From assembly GCA_964036155.1 (NCBI GenBank), contig OZ038423.1, forward strand, positions 24,133,249-24,197,248: a stretch of DNA of 64,000 nucleotides. The letters run 5' to 3'. This document shows, piece after piece, positions 22,070 through 34,562 of this stretch (positions are counted from its first letter, which is position 1; the number at the start of each line of letters is the position of its first letter). The stretch is from Diploscapter coronatus (Eukaryota; Nematoda; Chromadorea; Rhabditida; Rhabditidae). Made by a program: the position numbers and the translations under genes. A model generated the notes under the pieces. The model ran no database searches and was not told the origin of the DNA. It worked only from the letters and a program-made list of their open reading frames with translations.

Positions 22070-25000
22070 ATGGTACAAGTCAATGTGGTAAGTGTCCTAT
22101 CTTTATTTTTACCTAAAATAAAACAAATATTAGGTAGATATCGGAGGTAGCGGGGTGTCAAAGCCCACTTCTAAGCCGAATATTTCGTTTTACGTCTATA
22201 TTTTATCTTTTGCTGCAGTTATAGGTAACTTAATCAAAGAAATTCTTCGAAAATTTTGAAACGTAGGTGGATTTCTTTTCGGATATGATACCGGCATCGT
22301 ATCTTCTGCTATGTTGTATGTGCCTGATAGTAGTGAAATGAGACCCATGAATAACATGTGGCAAGAGCTGATCGTTAGTATGACCCCGGGTATGAACAAA
22401 AATATAAATAATTACACTAAGAACGGAAATAACGGTAAGTTTCACTAAAATCAAGGTTTCTTTAATTATCTTTCAAAAGTAGCTAAGTAATTTATTGCAG
22501 AGTATTATTAAGTTTTATTGACATTGATGAATCGGTTATTTTCACTCAAAAATAGTGTATGATGAGTGACAACTTCAAAAAGTACACTGTATATCAGCCA
22601 TGACTCTAAATTCTATCCTAGGCTGCGCCGCAATTGGTTCTTTAATTTCTGGTCCGGGCTCGGACTGGTTCGGACGAAGATACGTGATTCTTTCTGCATC
22701 GGCCATATTCACAGTCGGTGCAGGTATCTGTGCTGGGTCGATCAATAAACCTATGTTATTGGTTGGAAGGGTTTTTCTGGGAATTGCTATCGGTAAACTC
22801 GACTTAATTTTCCAGAAATAGAACGACTTTCAGGATTAGCGAGTATGATCGTCCCAGTATATGTGGGTGAGTCGTCTCCGTCGCATATTAGAGGTAGATA
22901 ATTTTTCCATTAATTTCAGGTAGTCAAAAGTCATTTTGAATAAGTTTAGGAAGACTGATTACTCTGTTCCAATTAATGATAACTCTCGGGCTAGTAATAG
23001 CTAACATCGTCGGAGGTGCGTTCAGTTACATTAAACCTGATGAAATAGGATGGCGGTAAAATTACTAAAACTTAGCATTTGTATCTTTCGCTAATTTTCA
23101 GACTTATGTTCGGCTTCGCCGCAGTTCCGGCTATTATTCAATTCGTCTGCTTTATCTTCCTCCCTGAATCGCCGAGATGGTTGTACGAGCATGATAGGAT
23201 CCAAGAGTCGAAAGAGGTAGAGGCGGCTAGAGGGTTGATTTACTTTTGTAAAAAAATCATAAGAAAATAAGCAACTTTGATGGATTTTTGCAAAATTTAG
23301 GTTCTTACGAAAATCTACTCTGGAGACTCGGAATGGATAGATTATGAATTAGGAGAAATCGAATTTACCTGCAAACAGCAGAGAGGAGCGAAAGCTCAAC
23401 AGTCCGGTTTCGTACTGCTTAGAATCCTTAAAACTCCTCATGTCAGGAAGGCTTTGCTTATTGGAAGTCTACTTCAGACTTTCCAACAATTGTCGGGAAT
23501 TAATACCGTTATGTGAGTTTTTCTAACTTAGTCTTTTCTCAACCACTAAATTTCCCTTTTGGCGCTAGTATTAAACTTTGCTCTTATAATTTTTTGCCTT
23601 GAACTTTGAAGCATAGAAATTTTACATCAAAAGTCTGATTTGATGTGTTTTAAATCTAGGTACTACACCGGAAACATCATTCGCAGCGCCGGGGTTAAAA
23701 ATAAACACACCACTATTTGGATTTCAGTGGGAACTGCGGGTATATTCAGTTCTTGTGGACATTTTTCAGGATTATTTCAATTCTAGGAGTAAATTTTCTG
23801 GGCACATTTATTCCAATGGCTCTGATAGAACGGGTCGGAAGAAGGGTACTGTTTATGGCTTCAGTTATAGGAGTTATTCTATCATTGTGTGCAATGGCCG
23901 TAGCGTTTTTGCTGATTAACAAGGTAGAGAAAATTGGAATAAATATTTTTAGTCATAATTAAATACATTTTCAGTATAAAAAAATTCATTCTGAGGGCAA
24001 AGTACTCAAATTTTCATTATTTAAAAATTTTAGGACTCACCCCCGACTTATAACCCAACAATGTATACGAGCAAATACCACTATGATGGAGGCTACAAAA
24101 ATGCGAAACACTGTCAGGCTTATACGTAAATTTTCAATTTTCGTGACCTAAAACAATCGATTTCTTAGAGACTGCGATTTCTGCGTAACCGACGATAGTT
24201 GTGGGTTCTGTCAGCCGAAAGGCGGTGGTGCAAAAAATAAAATTGGTACCATTCTACCAAATTCGACCAAAATGGTAACCTTGGCTATTTTTAGGTTGGT
24301 GCCTACCATATCCAGATGGTAGTAATTCCAGTGTTTCCTCTTCGGATTATTCCGGCACTGGACAATGTAATTCATTAGTCTTTCAAAAGGAAGGTACGTT
24401 ACCATTTTGGTATCATTTTGATAAATATACCATTTCAGACCCAGGATATGAATGGGAAGACGTCTATTGCCACACTAGATACACCGTGCTACCAATTATC
24501 ATCATGGTTATCTACTTATTGTGTTTTTCTGCTGGTAAACGTAAAATGGTGGAAAGTGGTAGTATTTGGTACTTTTAGGGTACGCGCCGCTGCCATGGGT
24601 AATGAACGCTGAATTCTACCCATTGTGGGCCAGAAGTACCTGCGTAGGCATTGCCACCGCCTGCAATTGGATATTCAATTTGATCATATCGTTGACGTTT
24701 TTGTCGTTATCTCAAGCGGCCACCAAATATGGAACTTTCTTCATTTACGCTGGATGCACTGTAGTGGCTTTGGTGTTCGTTTATTTTTGTGTACCCGAGA
24801 CTAAAGGATACTCTATTGATGAGGTAATATCGAATATTTGTAAACAGCATAGAATTATGAGTGGAGCCTATTCTTTCTTCCCTTTTAGAAGGAAATGAAA
24901 TAATATTCCCTAAAATTATTTAGCACTGTAGAAATCAATATTAATCGATTTTAGGTAGAGCAATTATTCATGACGGAGGGAAAACGAGAAGAAATGCGAA

Positions 25001-25104
25001 AGAAAGAAGAGAGGGCTCAAAAAGCTAGAAGAGATTCCAGAAGGGAAGCGGAAAGGAAAGAAAGGGCACCTACTTATCCGGATATTTTTGATATGAAGTT
25101 CTAA
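22070..25104 (+). CDS. hmit-1: H+/myo-inositol cotransporter (HMIT, SLC2A13-like)
   Basis: Sixteen exons (22070-22087, 22134-22224, 22267-22389, 22622-22792, 22834-22893, 22950-23055, 23102-23216, 23301-23512, 23660-23739, 23787-23923, 24034-24125, 24169-24245, 24295-24393, 24439-24534, 24579-24823, 24955-25104) give 623 aa. Sugar-porter motifs are in order: [14 protein letters not shown] in TM1, [10 protein letters not shown] after TM2, [25 protein letters not shown] after TM6, [14 protein letters not shown] in TM7, ERVGRR, and [10 protein letters not shown] after TM12. A long extracellular loop between TM9 and TM10 (about residues 370-470) is Cys-rich ([15 protein letters not shown]), diagnostic of HMIT rather than glucose transporters. 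The cytosolic tail is highly charged ([17 protein letters not shown]). Expected role: proton-coupled inositol uptake across the plasma membrane, osmoregulation in nematodes. Which hmit paralogue is not decided. Confidence 0.9.
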
Positions 25105-26490
25105 ATATGAATGGTTTTTTTTAAAATTTATATTGTTAAAGCTGCCAGATATTGCATAAATTCATTGTAAATAAGTTTTAATTTGATTTGAAAAAGAAAC
25201 TTGACCTGACTTCAATAATTCACAAAAAAAAGCTGATCTTCATCAAAATAAATATGTTTTTGAGTCAGACCAAGCAAATTAATGATTAAATAGATTGTTA
25301 CGTTCGCGAGCGCCATTGTTATGTAATAAAAAAAGTCTTCGATGTTAAACGGGAATTTGTTAGTCTGAAAAATAATAATTTCTAAAAATTTTTGGTTTCT
25401 CATTCTCTTCTTACCTACACTTTGCTGACGTCATTTCCTTCAAGATTCTTCGATGACACGTCTCTCTAGCCTAGCTCTTTGGCAGGTAGAGGTAACTTTA
25501 CCCCTCGAATTTTCCAGAAAATTTCCCTGATTTACACGTTTTGCTTAGGTAAACTATCGATTTCTTCATACAATTCCCAGATTTCAGTGATTTTTCTGAT
25601 CTTATCGCCGAAAAAATTACATCTGACACCATGTGCTACTCAATGAAAAGTGATATGATAGATTTCTGGCAATTTTTATCAACCCAGAGAGCACGTAACT
25701 TTGAGAGACATTAAGGAAACAGAGATGAAGATAGAGATTCACGAAACCTATGGCAACAGAGATACTGAAACAAAGTGTAAACCGAAAGTTAGAGATAACG
25801 GAATATCGAGAAAGCGCTAGAGAAAAAGCAAGATTGCCGAAGGCTTTGAGTTGTAAGGAGAAAGAAAGTAAGAAAGACGTGAGGATTTCATATATCCCCT
25901 TTTTCTTTAAGTCCTGGGATTTCACATATCTCTCGATATATCTATTTTTCTCTAAACTCGTACTTTTTGTCGATCATTTATCGGATTTCTCTAACTCTCT
26001 GGTATTACTTTTCTCTCCCTCACTTGATTGAAGATATCGATTTGATGTGTTTATCCAGAGCTTTAACCGAATGATAGGGAAAAAGTAGAGGAGTGAAGGT
26101 CAATACGGGCTTGAAACTTTTTGTGCGATAATTTAGTTTTGGAGGTTTTGGAATAGTTTTTAGCTGAATGCCAGACGAAGTATCAAAAGATTTGATTTCT
26201 GTTTTCGAAACTTATTTAAATATCTATCGTCGATGCTGTCAAAGAAGAGCCATTATCGCATAACTTCGTCCATTTGCCCAATAATTTTCTGAAACTTGTC
26301 CATTTTCATATCTATATTTCAGGCGACCGATACTTCACCCAATTATACTCAACACGACTATAGTATCACCACCGCAACCTCATTCATCATAGTCCGATGG
26401 TTAGCGGTTGAGGCATACTTCGAATTTTCGGACGACACGAAATAAACCCTATATTCGGCTATACGAAATTCAATTTGCTTAATTTTTGAT
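25105..26490. other. Intergenic between HMIT and ASPH
   Basis: Overlapping short frames on both strands (25617-25925 minus, 25750-26031 plus) are AT-rich and unrecognised. Presumed to contain the ASPH promoter; no motif assigned. Confidence 0.5.
25247..25252 (+). terminator. Candidate polyadenylation signal of the HMIT gene
   Basis: AATAAA about 140 nt downstream of the HMIT stop codon on the same strand. Confidence 0.4.
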
Positions 26491-28999
26491 ATGGCTACGA
26501 AATTAGCCCCGCCCCCATCGCCAAACACCATGGCACCACAGAAACCGCCCTTTAGAAGGCAGGGATCCAGTGGTAGGAGTTTTTTAAAAATTAAAAACAT
26601 TGATTTTCGAATCTCTGTAGTTGACGAGATTTTTGTTTTGGTCAGATAATTAGAAGCAATTTGGGGTTAAGTGGTACGGAAAGATGTGCGAAAAATACAC
26701 GAGTTTACATATCTTGATGATGATAGATTTGCAATAGAGCATGCATCAAAATAGTCTACTTCCGAAAATAATCTGGCTGATGCAATTATAGACCCTTAAT
26801 TGATAAGAGCTCGTCCCAATCTTTGTTCGTGACTCGTCAATTTTTTTACTGACCTATCCACTTTTTATCATTGAATAGGTGAAAGACGCAGAATTTATAT
26901 CATCTGGGGATATATGAAATCTCTCTCAGCGGGCGCATCTTTTTCCATCAAACGCATTTCGCATTCGAGAGAGGAAGTTAAACAGTCCGGGGACTAACTC
27001 TGATAAAAAAGATATCTTTTATCCTATCTCTGGCATCTCACATTTTCATTTCATTTCACCTGGAATTTTTGCAAACCTAACATCTGAAATTCTTGTCGCT
27101 GGAAAATCAATCTACATCATTTCTAGATCTATAAATTACCCAACTTCCTATGTTTCGTCAAAATATTCGAAGTTCCTAAGATTGATCCTTTAATTTGATC
27201 AATCAGCTAGTGCCCCCCACAACAAAATCAGTCTAGAATTCTGAGATTTCTAAAACTTCCTAAAATTGGCCCCGAAACTCTCCAAGAAAGGGCGCGGCGG
27301 GGCGTTGGGGTTCTCGATGGACCACAACTTCAACATTCCGCTACCAACCGAGACCCTGTCCAGCCAGTGCGACATTTTGAATGCGGTCAAACTCCGGAAG
27401 AGAGTCCGAGACTCGAGAGAGGCCAGAAGGCACTCCAATCCAGTGGTGTTGCCCTCGAGAGGCACGCCCTCGGTTGCGAGTACGATACAATGCGATTGGA
27501 GACAGAATTCATGTGTGTTATCATAAGATTGGTTAATATCGGGTTGAGAATTTTCCTCAGCGTCAGACAAATAGAAATTGATCGAAACCTGAGAAATCTT
27601 GAAACGTAACAGAAACCCATGAGATTCAGTGAACTCAGAATTTATTGAAAAAAAAGGTTTAGAGATCAGGAAATTGCCTTTTGCCTTCTTTAAAATTTCA
27701 TCTATGGTTTAAATTTGGAAAATTGTGAAGCATCACCAAGAATAACGATTTCAGTGAATGCTGGAGTCCATCCTATGACAGTCGCGCTGGCGCCAGCGCC
27801 CAAAGTCGATTACAGCGTAACGAAGGTAAACCGCGCTGGAAGAAAGTCGAAAATCACTCATTTCAGGGTGGCGCCAGGACGTGGGCCGTGCTGCTCGTAT
27901 TTTTCTTCCTTTGTTCTAGTCTTTACACCGTATTCTCCGCTAAGGAAATAGCTGAATTGGCAGTCGGTAAGTTGGGAACATCTTTATAGCCAAGAAGTTC
28001 CCCTTTCAGACCTGGATGGAGATGGTGAGTTTGACTTGGACGGAGACGTCAACGACAATTCTGACGAGGTAGCGGCGAACAATCGGAAAACAATGAAGTA
28101 AGACATTCTATTCTGCAAAAATGGTGGCAGAATTCAGGGATACACAACCGTCCACAGAGCAACATGTCCATCAACAAGAATCACATCGGCACTCTCACGC
28201 TGCTCCAAGTAAAAAAGCAGAAGTTACTCCGCAGGGTTCGTATAGAATCTAAAATTCTATAACATGTTACGGTTTTCAGCCGATGACGAAGACGAGGACG
28301 AATCTGACTCTGGTGGCCTTGGAACCCAACTATTCGCTCGACTTCGACGAAAAATGGAACGCAACTTCAAGAAAGCCGTGGATATGGTTCGGGTTCGTAC
28401 AAGTAATCCTTCTTTTCTTTCGAAATTTGAATTTCCAGAACGCCGACACTGCTGAAGAAGATAAGGAGGAGGAGGAAGTGAAACCGGTCAGGAAGTCCAG
28501 GGCTGAACGTCGAAGAAAGAAGAAGGAGGAGCAAGTGGAGCAGGAGGAAGGTTCTCAAAAGTTCTCTTGCAGAACAACTTTCGACCTTTTAAGATCAAGT
28601 CCAAGTGAAGCACGTCAAACCAGTGAAGGAAGCTCCGAAGGTTGAAGAGAAAGTGCACAAGCCCAAGGAGTCCAGTCGTCGCGCTAGGAAGGTCGTCGAG
28701 GACGACGACTCTGAAGAAGTCCATCCACAGCCTGTAGAGGAAGAAGAAGAAGAAGAAGGCGACGAACAGCCGGAACCAGAAACAGAAGAGAGTCCGAAAG
28801 AAGAAGAGGAGGAGCCAGAACCAGATCATGACGATGACGCAGTGGAGACAGGAACTCCAGAGCCAGTAGTGAAAAGGGAGGCCCCAAAGAGACAGTCCAA
28901 GAAAGTCGAGGTCAAGAAGGCGCCAAGTAGATTCAGGTACTGAAAAATGTTTTGGATATACAAGCAACGAAATCAGGGCTGTAAATTTTAGACGCGCAC

Positions 29000-29056
<57 letters not shown>

Positions 29057-32000
29057 AGCATGCTCTCCCATGTTCTCTCGAACATACACACTATCTCGTT
29101 ATGCGTGTATGCTCTCGTGTCTAAAATTTACAGCTCTGAACGAAATAGGCCAATTGCACGGACAAAACACAAAAATGACTTGCATTCTCATGAATCCTAT
29201 TTCAAGCTGATTCGGAAAAACGGTTTCAGGCACATAACGGAATCTCCAGAAGAAAGAGAGTGCAAGCGCAAGAACTGTCCTCAAGCCAACTTCGCCGAAC
29301 CAAGAATGTGGCTGCTGGTTCACCGACCGAAGGTTTCAAAACTTAGAAAAACCTTATTGAAAATAAAATTTCGGAAGGATGACGAGGAAGACGCCGAGAA
29401 GGAGATCAATGACGCTGTCGATGAGGAGCTAGAAGACGACGAGGACGATGATGAGAGCGAGGAAGAAGAAGAACCTGCTCCACAGCCAGTCACAGAATTA
29501 GTCGCGGTGAAAAAGTACAGGTAATGAAGAAATTATCTTGGAAAGTTCATCCGACTTTCTTTATCATCTGTTGTGCTCCGTTTCCAAAGTGGATGAATGT
29601 TCAATATGTCCTGAAAGATGAATGAGTAGCCTTTGGAATTTAAAAGCCTGAAATGGAAGAGGAAAGATTTCCATGAAACGAAATTCAGGTCGGCAGGAAG
29701 AGAAGCCTACAAGCGCCACGCCATCACCAACCGAGACGATCACCGTCACAGAGACAACCTCGACAAAGCGGACTCCCTCGCGGAAAAGGTAGAGAAATTG
29801 CCGACTGTCAGATACAAGAAAATCAAGGGTGCTAAGAAGACTTGATTTCCGATTTTTTTACTTTATAATGAAAATCAGGAAGTTTCTCAGAATCTAATCA
29901 TAATTTTGCTATGGGCGTGCCAATTCTTTGTCATACACACGATTTGTCTATTGTTCAGAATTCAGATGTTGAATTGGATTTTCTCTAATGTTTTATAACT
30001 TACCGTATTTTCTCTAATTAAAAATTGGTAGTTGGAATTTATTTAGAGAAAATACCCCATTGATAATCCTAAATTATGTTTCTCTTACGGGTGACCTAAT
30101 GAGCTCGCGATTTGTTGTATTAGTTCAATGTTTTCTAATAAATATCGTCGCTTTTCCCTTGTGAAGTTTGAAATACCGCATGAAATGAATGATTAAATTT
30201 AGCACGACTACAAAGCTGCGCTGAAACTTTTCGACGCAATTTTGCGGACAAGTCCGGATTCACCCAGGGCTCATTTCGGCAAGGGACGGGCTTATCAGAT
30301 TAGGTATTCTCTTAAGTTTGTAAAGAGACTGTAGGGAAATGATCTTCTACTTCCGCATATTTTCTCTTCAAGTTGCGAGATTTGCGAAATATCGTGAAAG
30401 TAAAGCCCGAACTTCAGAGCTGAGCTAACCTCGACCGATAAAGACTGGGAGGACGCGATTGAAGAGTACGAAGAAGTTCTGGAGAACGACGAAACTCCCG
30501 ATGCCCTATTTAGGTAGAAACTTGAATTTACATTTACTTAGATGGAACTTGAAACTTCAGACAAGCCGCCTCAAGGCTGATCGAGTGCAGTCGATTCAAG
30601 GGCGATCTTCACAAAACCATTGCTGCACATAGGGCCTTGATTGATAGGTAGAGAAAATTTTAAGGAAAGATGTATCGCGATTTTCAGATTCCCCGAAGAA
30701 ATTAAGCACCAAACCGACTTCGCTCTGACGTTCCTGATGATGAAAAGGCACGAGGACGCGAGGAAGATCCTGAAGAACGTCTTGGATGTAGAGCCTTACA
30801 ATGGAATTGCCCTGGCTTATTATGGGTACATTTTGAAGGTTGGTGAATTGTTAGCGTTTTTGCAATATACGAAAGACGTAACACAGGTGGATTTCTAATT
30901 GTAACTATTCATTTTCTTGAAACCTATATTTATTTAAAATTAGCAAGTTTAGATCCTCGACAACGACATAGAGCTTGGAGTGAATTACATGCGGAAAGGG
31001 CTTCGTCTTTCGAAGGACAACATTTTGGATCCTAAGTTCTACTATCATCTCGGTCAAGGGTTGACATTGCTAGGAAGAGACGAAGAAGCCTACGACACGT
31101 ACTCCCAGGCTGCAGACCTTGGCGTGTTCCTTTCTGCTGAACAAAGGTCCTTGTATAATATCGATGGGTTGACGGCGAGACCTTGGTGGAATGTGGACCA
31201 GACCGGATATGGTAGATATTTGAAGGTAGAGTTAAAATATTTTTTTTTTTATATCTTATGATCTATTGTTGAGTGAAAAATCATGCATAGATTCAAACTT
31301 ATTCGGTGCTTATTATTTGAACCATAATTACATTGAATTAATAGATCGCATGTAACTTCAAATTTAGGCTATCGAGCGTCAATGGGTCATCATTCGGCAT
31401 GAAGCTCTGTCAGTCCTCAAAGAACACCCAGAGAAATGGCAGGACGAAAACGAAATGCTAACGACGCTAGACGGTCATTGGAAGTCGTTCTATCTGATGG
31501 ACGAGAATAAATTCATCCGGAAGAATTGCGAATTAGCGACAAAAACCTGCAATATCCTGGAAGAATTTGTAACATCGAGCAATGCCACTCAGGCTGAGGT
31601 ATGTACCAATAAAAGTTCGCCCCTCTAAAAGTCTGCTCGAATGCCAATATTAGAGGAGTCATTACTAGAATTTAGGAATAGAGCACAAATTTCTGAGTTC
31701 AGAAGAAAGAAAACGATCAAATTCAGATCCGCTTCACGGTCCTAACGTCGTCCGCGCATATTTTGCCTCATTGCGGACCTACTAACGCGAGATTACAAGC
31801 ACATCTAGGACTCATCATTCCATCTGAGGCTCGAATACGGTACCCAAAAATTAGCATAAAAGGGCTAAGGCACTTTTCAGGGTTGGTCACGAAGAGCGTG
31901 GCTGGAAAACGGGCAAATTTATCATATTCGACGATTCGTTCGAGCATGAGGTGGGTCGACATCACAAAAATTCTTAATCTTATCAACTACAGCCTAGCAG

Positions 32001-32278
32001 AAGACTATTCCTATTCAATATTTGCCGGAATATCTAAACATTTGAAACCCATAAAAAGTTTTATTGGTGGATTTATTTTAGATCTGGTAGATCTACAATC
32101 CTAAAAGAATTTTCTTCCGTAGACCTTAAGTTGCTCAGAATAATTTAAAGCTGATCTTCAGATGCGCATGGACGGCGCTCCCTTGTCGACGTTCCGATTA
32201 GCCTTGGAGCTAGAGCTCTGGCATCCGGAAGTCGACGATCAACGCAAATCATCGCACGAAATGCTCGAGGACGATTGA
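26491..32278 (+). CDS. Aspartyl/asparaginyl beta-hydroxylase (ASPH family)
   Basis: Core exons: 27755-27825, 27867-27966, 28010-28097, 28138-28235, 28280-28392, 28439-28550, 28594-28936, 29230-29520, 29689-29788, 30203-30303, 30418-30513, 30561-30647, 30688-30838, 30953-31225, 31368-31598, 31727-31839, 31881-31950, 32162-32278. From ATG 27775 this is 844 aa; a Pro-rich first exon 26491-26572 (MATKLAPPPSPNT) splices in phase and adds 34. Order: short cytosolic end, signal anchor (TWAVLLVFFFLCSSLYTVF), long Glu/Lys-rich ER-luminal stalk, TPR-like region from HDYKAALKLF, then the hydroxylase domain. HILPHCGPTN and DDSFEHE carry the two Fe-binding His; STFRLALELELWHPE has the Arg that binds 2-oxoglutarate. 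It hydroxylates Asp/Asn in EGF-like domains in the ER lumen. Introns 4 and 5 have GTTCGT donors, intron 6 GTTCTC. Confidence 0.9.
27266..27512. other. GC-rich open stretch in ASPH intron 1, possible alternative exon
   Basis: This stretch stands out from its AT-rich surroundings and is open on both strands (plus MAPKLSKKGR...; minus MSDAEENSQP... down to 27250). On the plus strand a donor at 27513 (T|GTGTGT) would join the exon at 27755 in frame (NS|LNAGVHPMT), so it could be an alternative ASPH 5' exon, with an internal ATG at 27317. No in-phase acceptor joins it to exon 26491-26572. The minus-strand frame cannot be excluded. Neither protein is recognised. Confidence 0.35.
28974..29138. mobile_element. 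hAT-type MITE in an ASPH intron
   Basis: 165 bp with 20-bp terminal inverted repeats CAGGGCTGTAAATTTTAGAC (28974-28993) and, at 29119-29138, its reverse complement with one mismatch. It is flanked by a perfect 8-bp target duplication AACGAAAT (28966-28973 and 29139-29146). CAG-starting repeats plus an 8-bp duplication are the hAT superfamily signature. The interior is a (GA)n run of about 25 units (29003-29052) followed by a CTCTC-rich half. It has no coding capacity. Confidence 0.9.
29789..29845 (+). CDS. Alternative short C-terminus of ASPH (junctin/junctate-like)
   Basis: If the donor at 29789 is not used, exon 9 reads on as VEKLPTVRYKKIKGAKKT and stops at 29843-29845. That isoform keeps the membrane anchor and charged luminal stalk but lacks the TPR-like and catalytic parts. 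Vertebrate ASPH loci produce just such non-catalytic junctin, junctate and humbug forms by alternative splicing. The intron that follows is long (414 nt), giving room for an alternative 3' end. Confidence 0.5.
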   Translation, partial: VEKLPTVRYKKIKGAKKT

Positions 32279-34562
32279 TTTTGGCTAGTTTCGAAGATTG
32301 AGCTAGGACATTATGCAATTTATTCTTGAGCAATGATTCACTTCATAGACTAGAAGTTGTTGTCTTCTATTCTTCTAAAAGAAAATAAAGATTTTTAAAA
32401 TCTGTACTTTTCCAGTAATATGAAAATCTGTAGAAATTTAGCCTTTTCTTTCAACTTTTCCCAAAAATAATCAAATTTTCTGCAAATTGCAGCAGGGTTA
32501 ACGAGTTTATGCGATTTGTGAACACTTGAGTCGAGAAGTTCACTTTTCTCGGCTAGTTTGGCGTTATTTTCGTGATGCTTCGTTCGTTCGCTCCTGTTTT
32601 CGAAGACTATGTTTGGCAGGGCCGTTCTCCATCAGACCAAATTGAGTAATGCTTACATGAGAGGATGGATAACCGAAGGATATCCCACAAAATCCCACTT
32701 TAATCCTCAAATATCCCAATTTTATGATACTTTTACTCACCTAGATATGATGTGTAGTTTTACTAACTAGGAATTATTTAAGATAGTTTTCTGCTTAAAT
32801 ATTTATATCCTTCAGAGAAATGAAATTTTCTGTCGATTTCGAAAGGCTACTTCCAAAATTCAACCTGCAATACCCAACATCCTACTTCATGGTTTATATC
32901 TGAGAATGAAGTATCAAATTTATTAAGTAAATGCACAGCTTAAATTTTATGTTATGTTCCACCTGATTAAATATCCAATTATAGTTTGATTATACTACTA
33001 AAATGTAAGCATTTCGCCGTTTCCTAAATAACAAATCTCAGATAATTTTAGATAGCATTATTTTAGACGAATGGCCTTTATCTCCCAAACTATCTTCAGA
33101 ATAGAATAATTACTAATTGTTGCGAAAAAAATTCTCAAAATGAATTGTCGTTATCTTAATTTTTTAATCTTTCAGACCTAAGTTATTTGGAAAAAAGAGC
33201 GAAATACAATGGAGTTTGAAGAGAGGAAAAAGATAATTAAAATAAAAGCTCTGAAAGAGATAAGTGCGTTTGAATAATGAATGCCCTTTTCTTAAGAAAC
33301 GAAGAGATATCCCATTCGTTTTTTAAATCTCTGTGTTCAAGCATAACAGAAAAGATTTGGAAGCTTTTGAAGGCGTGATGTAATAAGAATACTTCCTTTT
33401 TAGTTCTCGAATTTTTCATTCATTCCTTTTCCTTCGCTCGAAAAATGTTTTTGCACCCACGTTTTAAGGGCAAAGCGAGGACTTATTTTAGTGGTTAAAC
33501 AAGCTTAAGATCAGAGGTATTTTTAATTTTTTCAAACGCGCCTTCCTGATATTTTTCACAATATAAACATCTATAAGTCTATTCATACATAGCTGGATTA
33601 TTCTATCATAAATATTCCATCTTGTCTTGATCATTGAAAATATTCGTTCCTTGAATATTTGCACAATAGTTCATTCTTCTAGTTATGCAATATTTATGCC
33701 ATCCTACAAAAATTTGAATCTAATTTGTCTATAGCATCTCGGATATTTCATTCGTTATGCAAAAATTTCATCAGATAATGTCTTGGAAATCGTTCATTTT
33801 CGGTATATTCGCTATCTTAGGGCAATTGAGATCCAAAGAATCAAATTTTGAAAATTATATCTTCTGGAGATTGTGTTTATTGTGAAATGTTTCATTTTCG
33901 GACAAAATGGCTTATAAAATAATGTTAAGAATTAGCTTTAGATCTATATTAAATTTTAAAACATAAAAAATATCTTAGCATTTTTAAAACGCCCAAATTT
34001 AACCTTTTTCCTTTTATAGCCCGAAGGAGGTTCGTTTTGAAATTTCGATCTTGATTAAATTTCGAAAAATTGGGGGCAGATAATTTTAGATTTTGAAGAC
34101 ACCCAATACGCACAATTCCATGAGTTCCCTTGGCCAAAGAACCCATTTTCTTAGAAGGCTTGGGGGTTGGAAAATAGTAAGGAAATTTGAAAGGATCCAG
34201 ATCCGGTAAAACATAGATAGAGAAAATTAGATTATTTGTGCATGCATGCCGTTTTGGAAAACGAAATCAGGCTGAAACAGGATGTTCCTAGATTGATTTG
34301 GGTTTTGGAACATGGGTACATGAATTTTGGAAACTTAAATTTTTAAGAGGCTTAGGATTTTAGAAAGGTTTCAGGAACCTCAAGAAACTTTCTGAAACTT
34401 TGAAGAGGTTTTGTAATTTGGATAATACTTCTTAAATTTAAATAAATTCCTAAATATTTCATATATTATCAGCCTAATGTCGTATGGACTTTGGTTTTTT
34501 CTTAATATATTGTGACTTCATGTCTAGCTGCCAGAATGCATTATATTTACGCACTAGATATA
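32279..34562. other. Intergenic between ASPH and the mariner copy
   Basis: AT-rich, with no coding frame, RNA gene or repeat structure recognised beyond the polyadenylation hexamer at 32384. Confidence 0.55.
32384..32389 (+). terminator. Candidate polyadenylation signal of ASPH
   Basis: AATAAA about 105 nt after the ASPH stop codon on the same strand. Confidence 0.55.

Noticed and set aside
26386..26430. tRNA-like string with TGGTTAGCGG flanked by GTCCGA/TCGGAC
   Set aside because: No T arm or acceptor pairing; only a chance D-arm-like word in a small hairpin.
28367..28967. Minus-strand Leu/Phe-rich frames
   Set aside because: Antisense of the Glu/Lys-rich ASPH stalk, which is supported by splice sites and family order.
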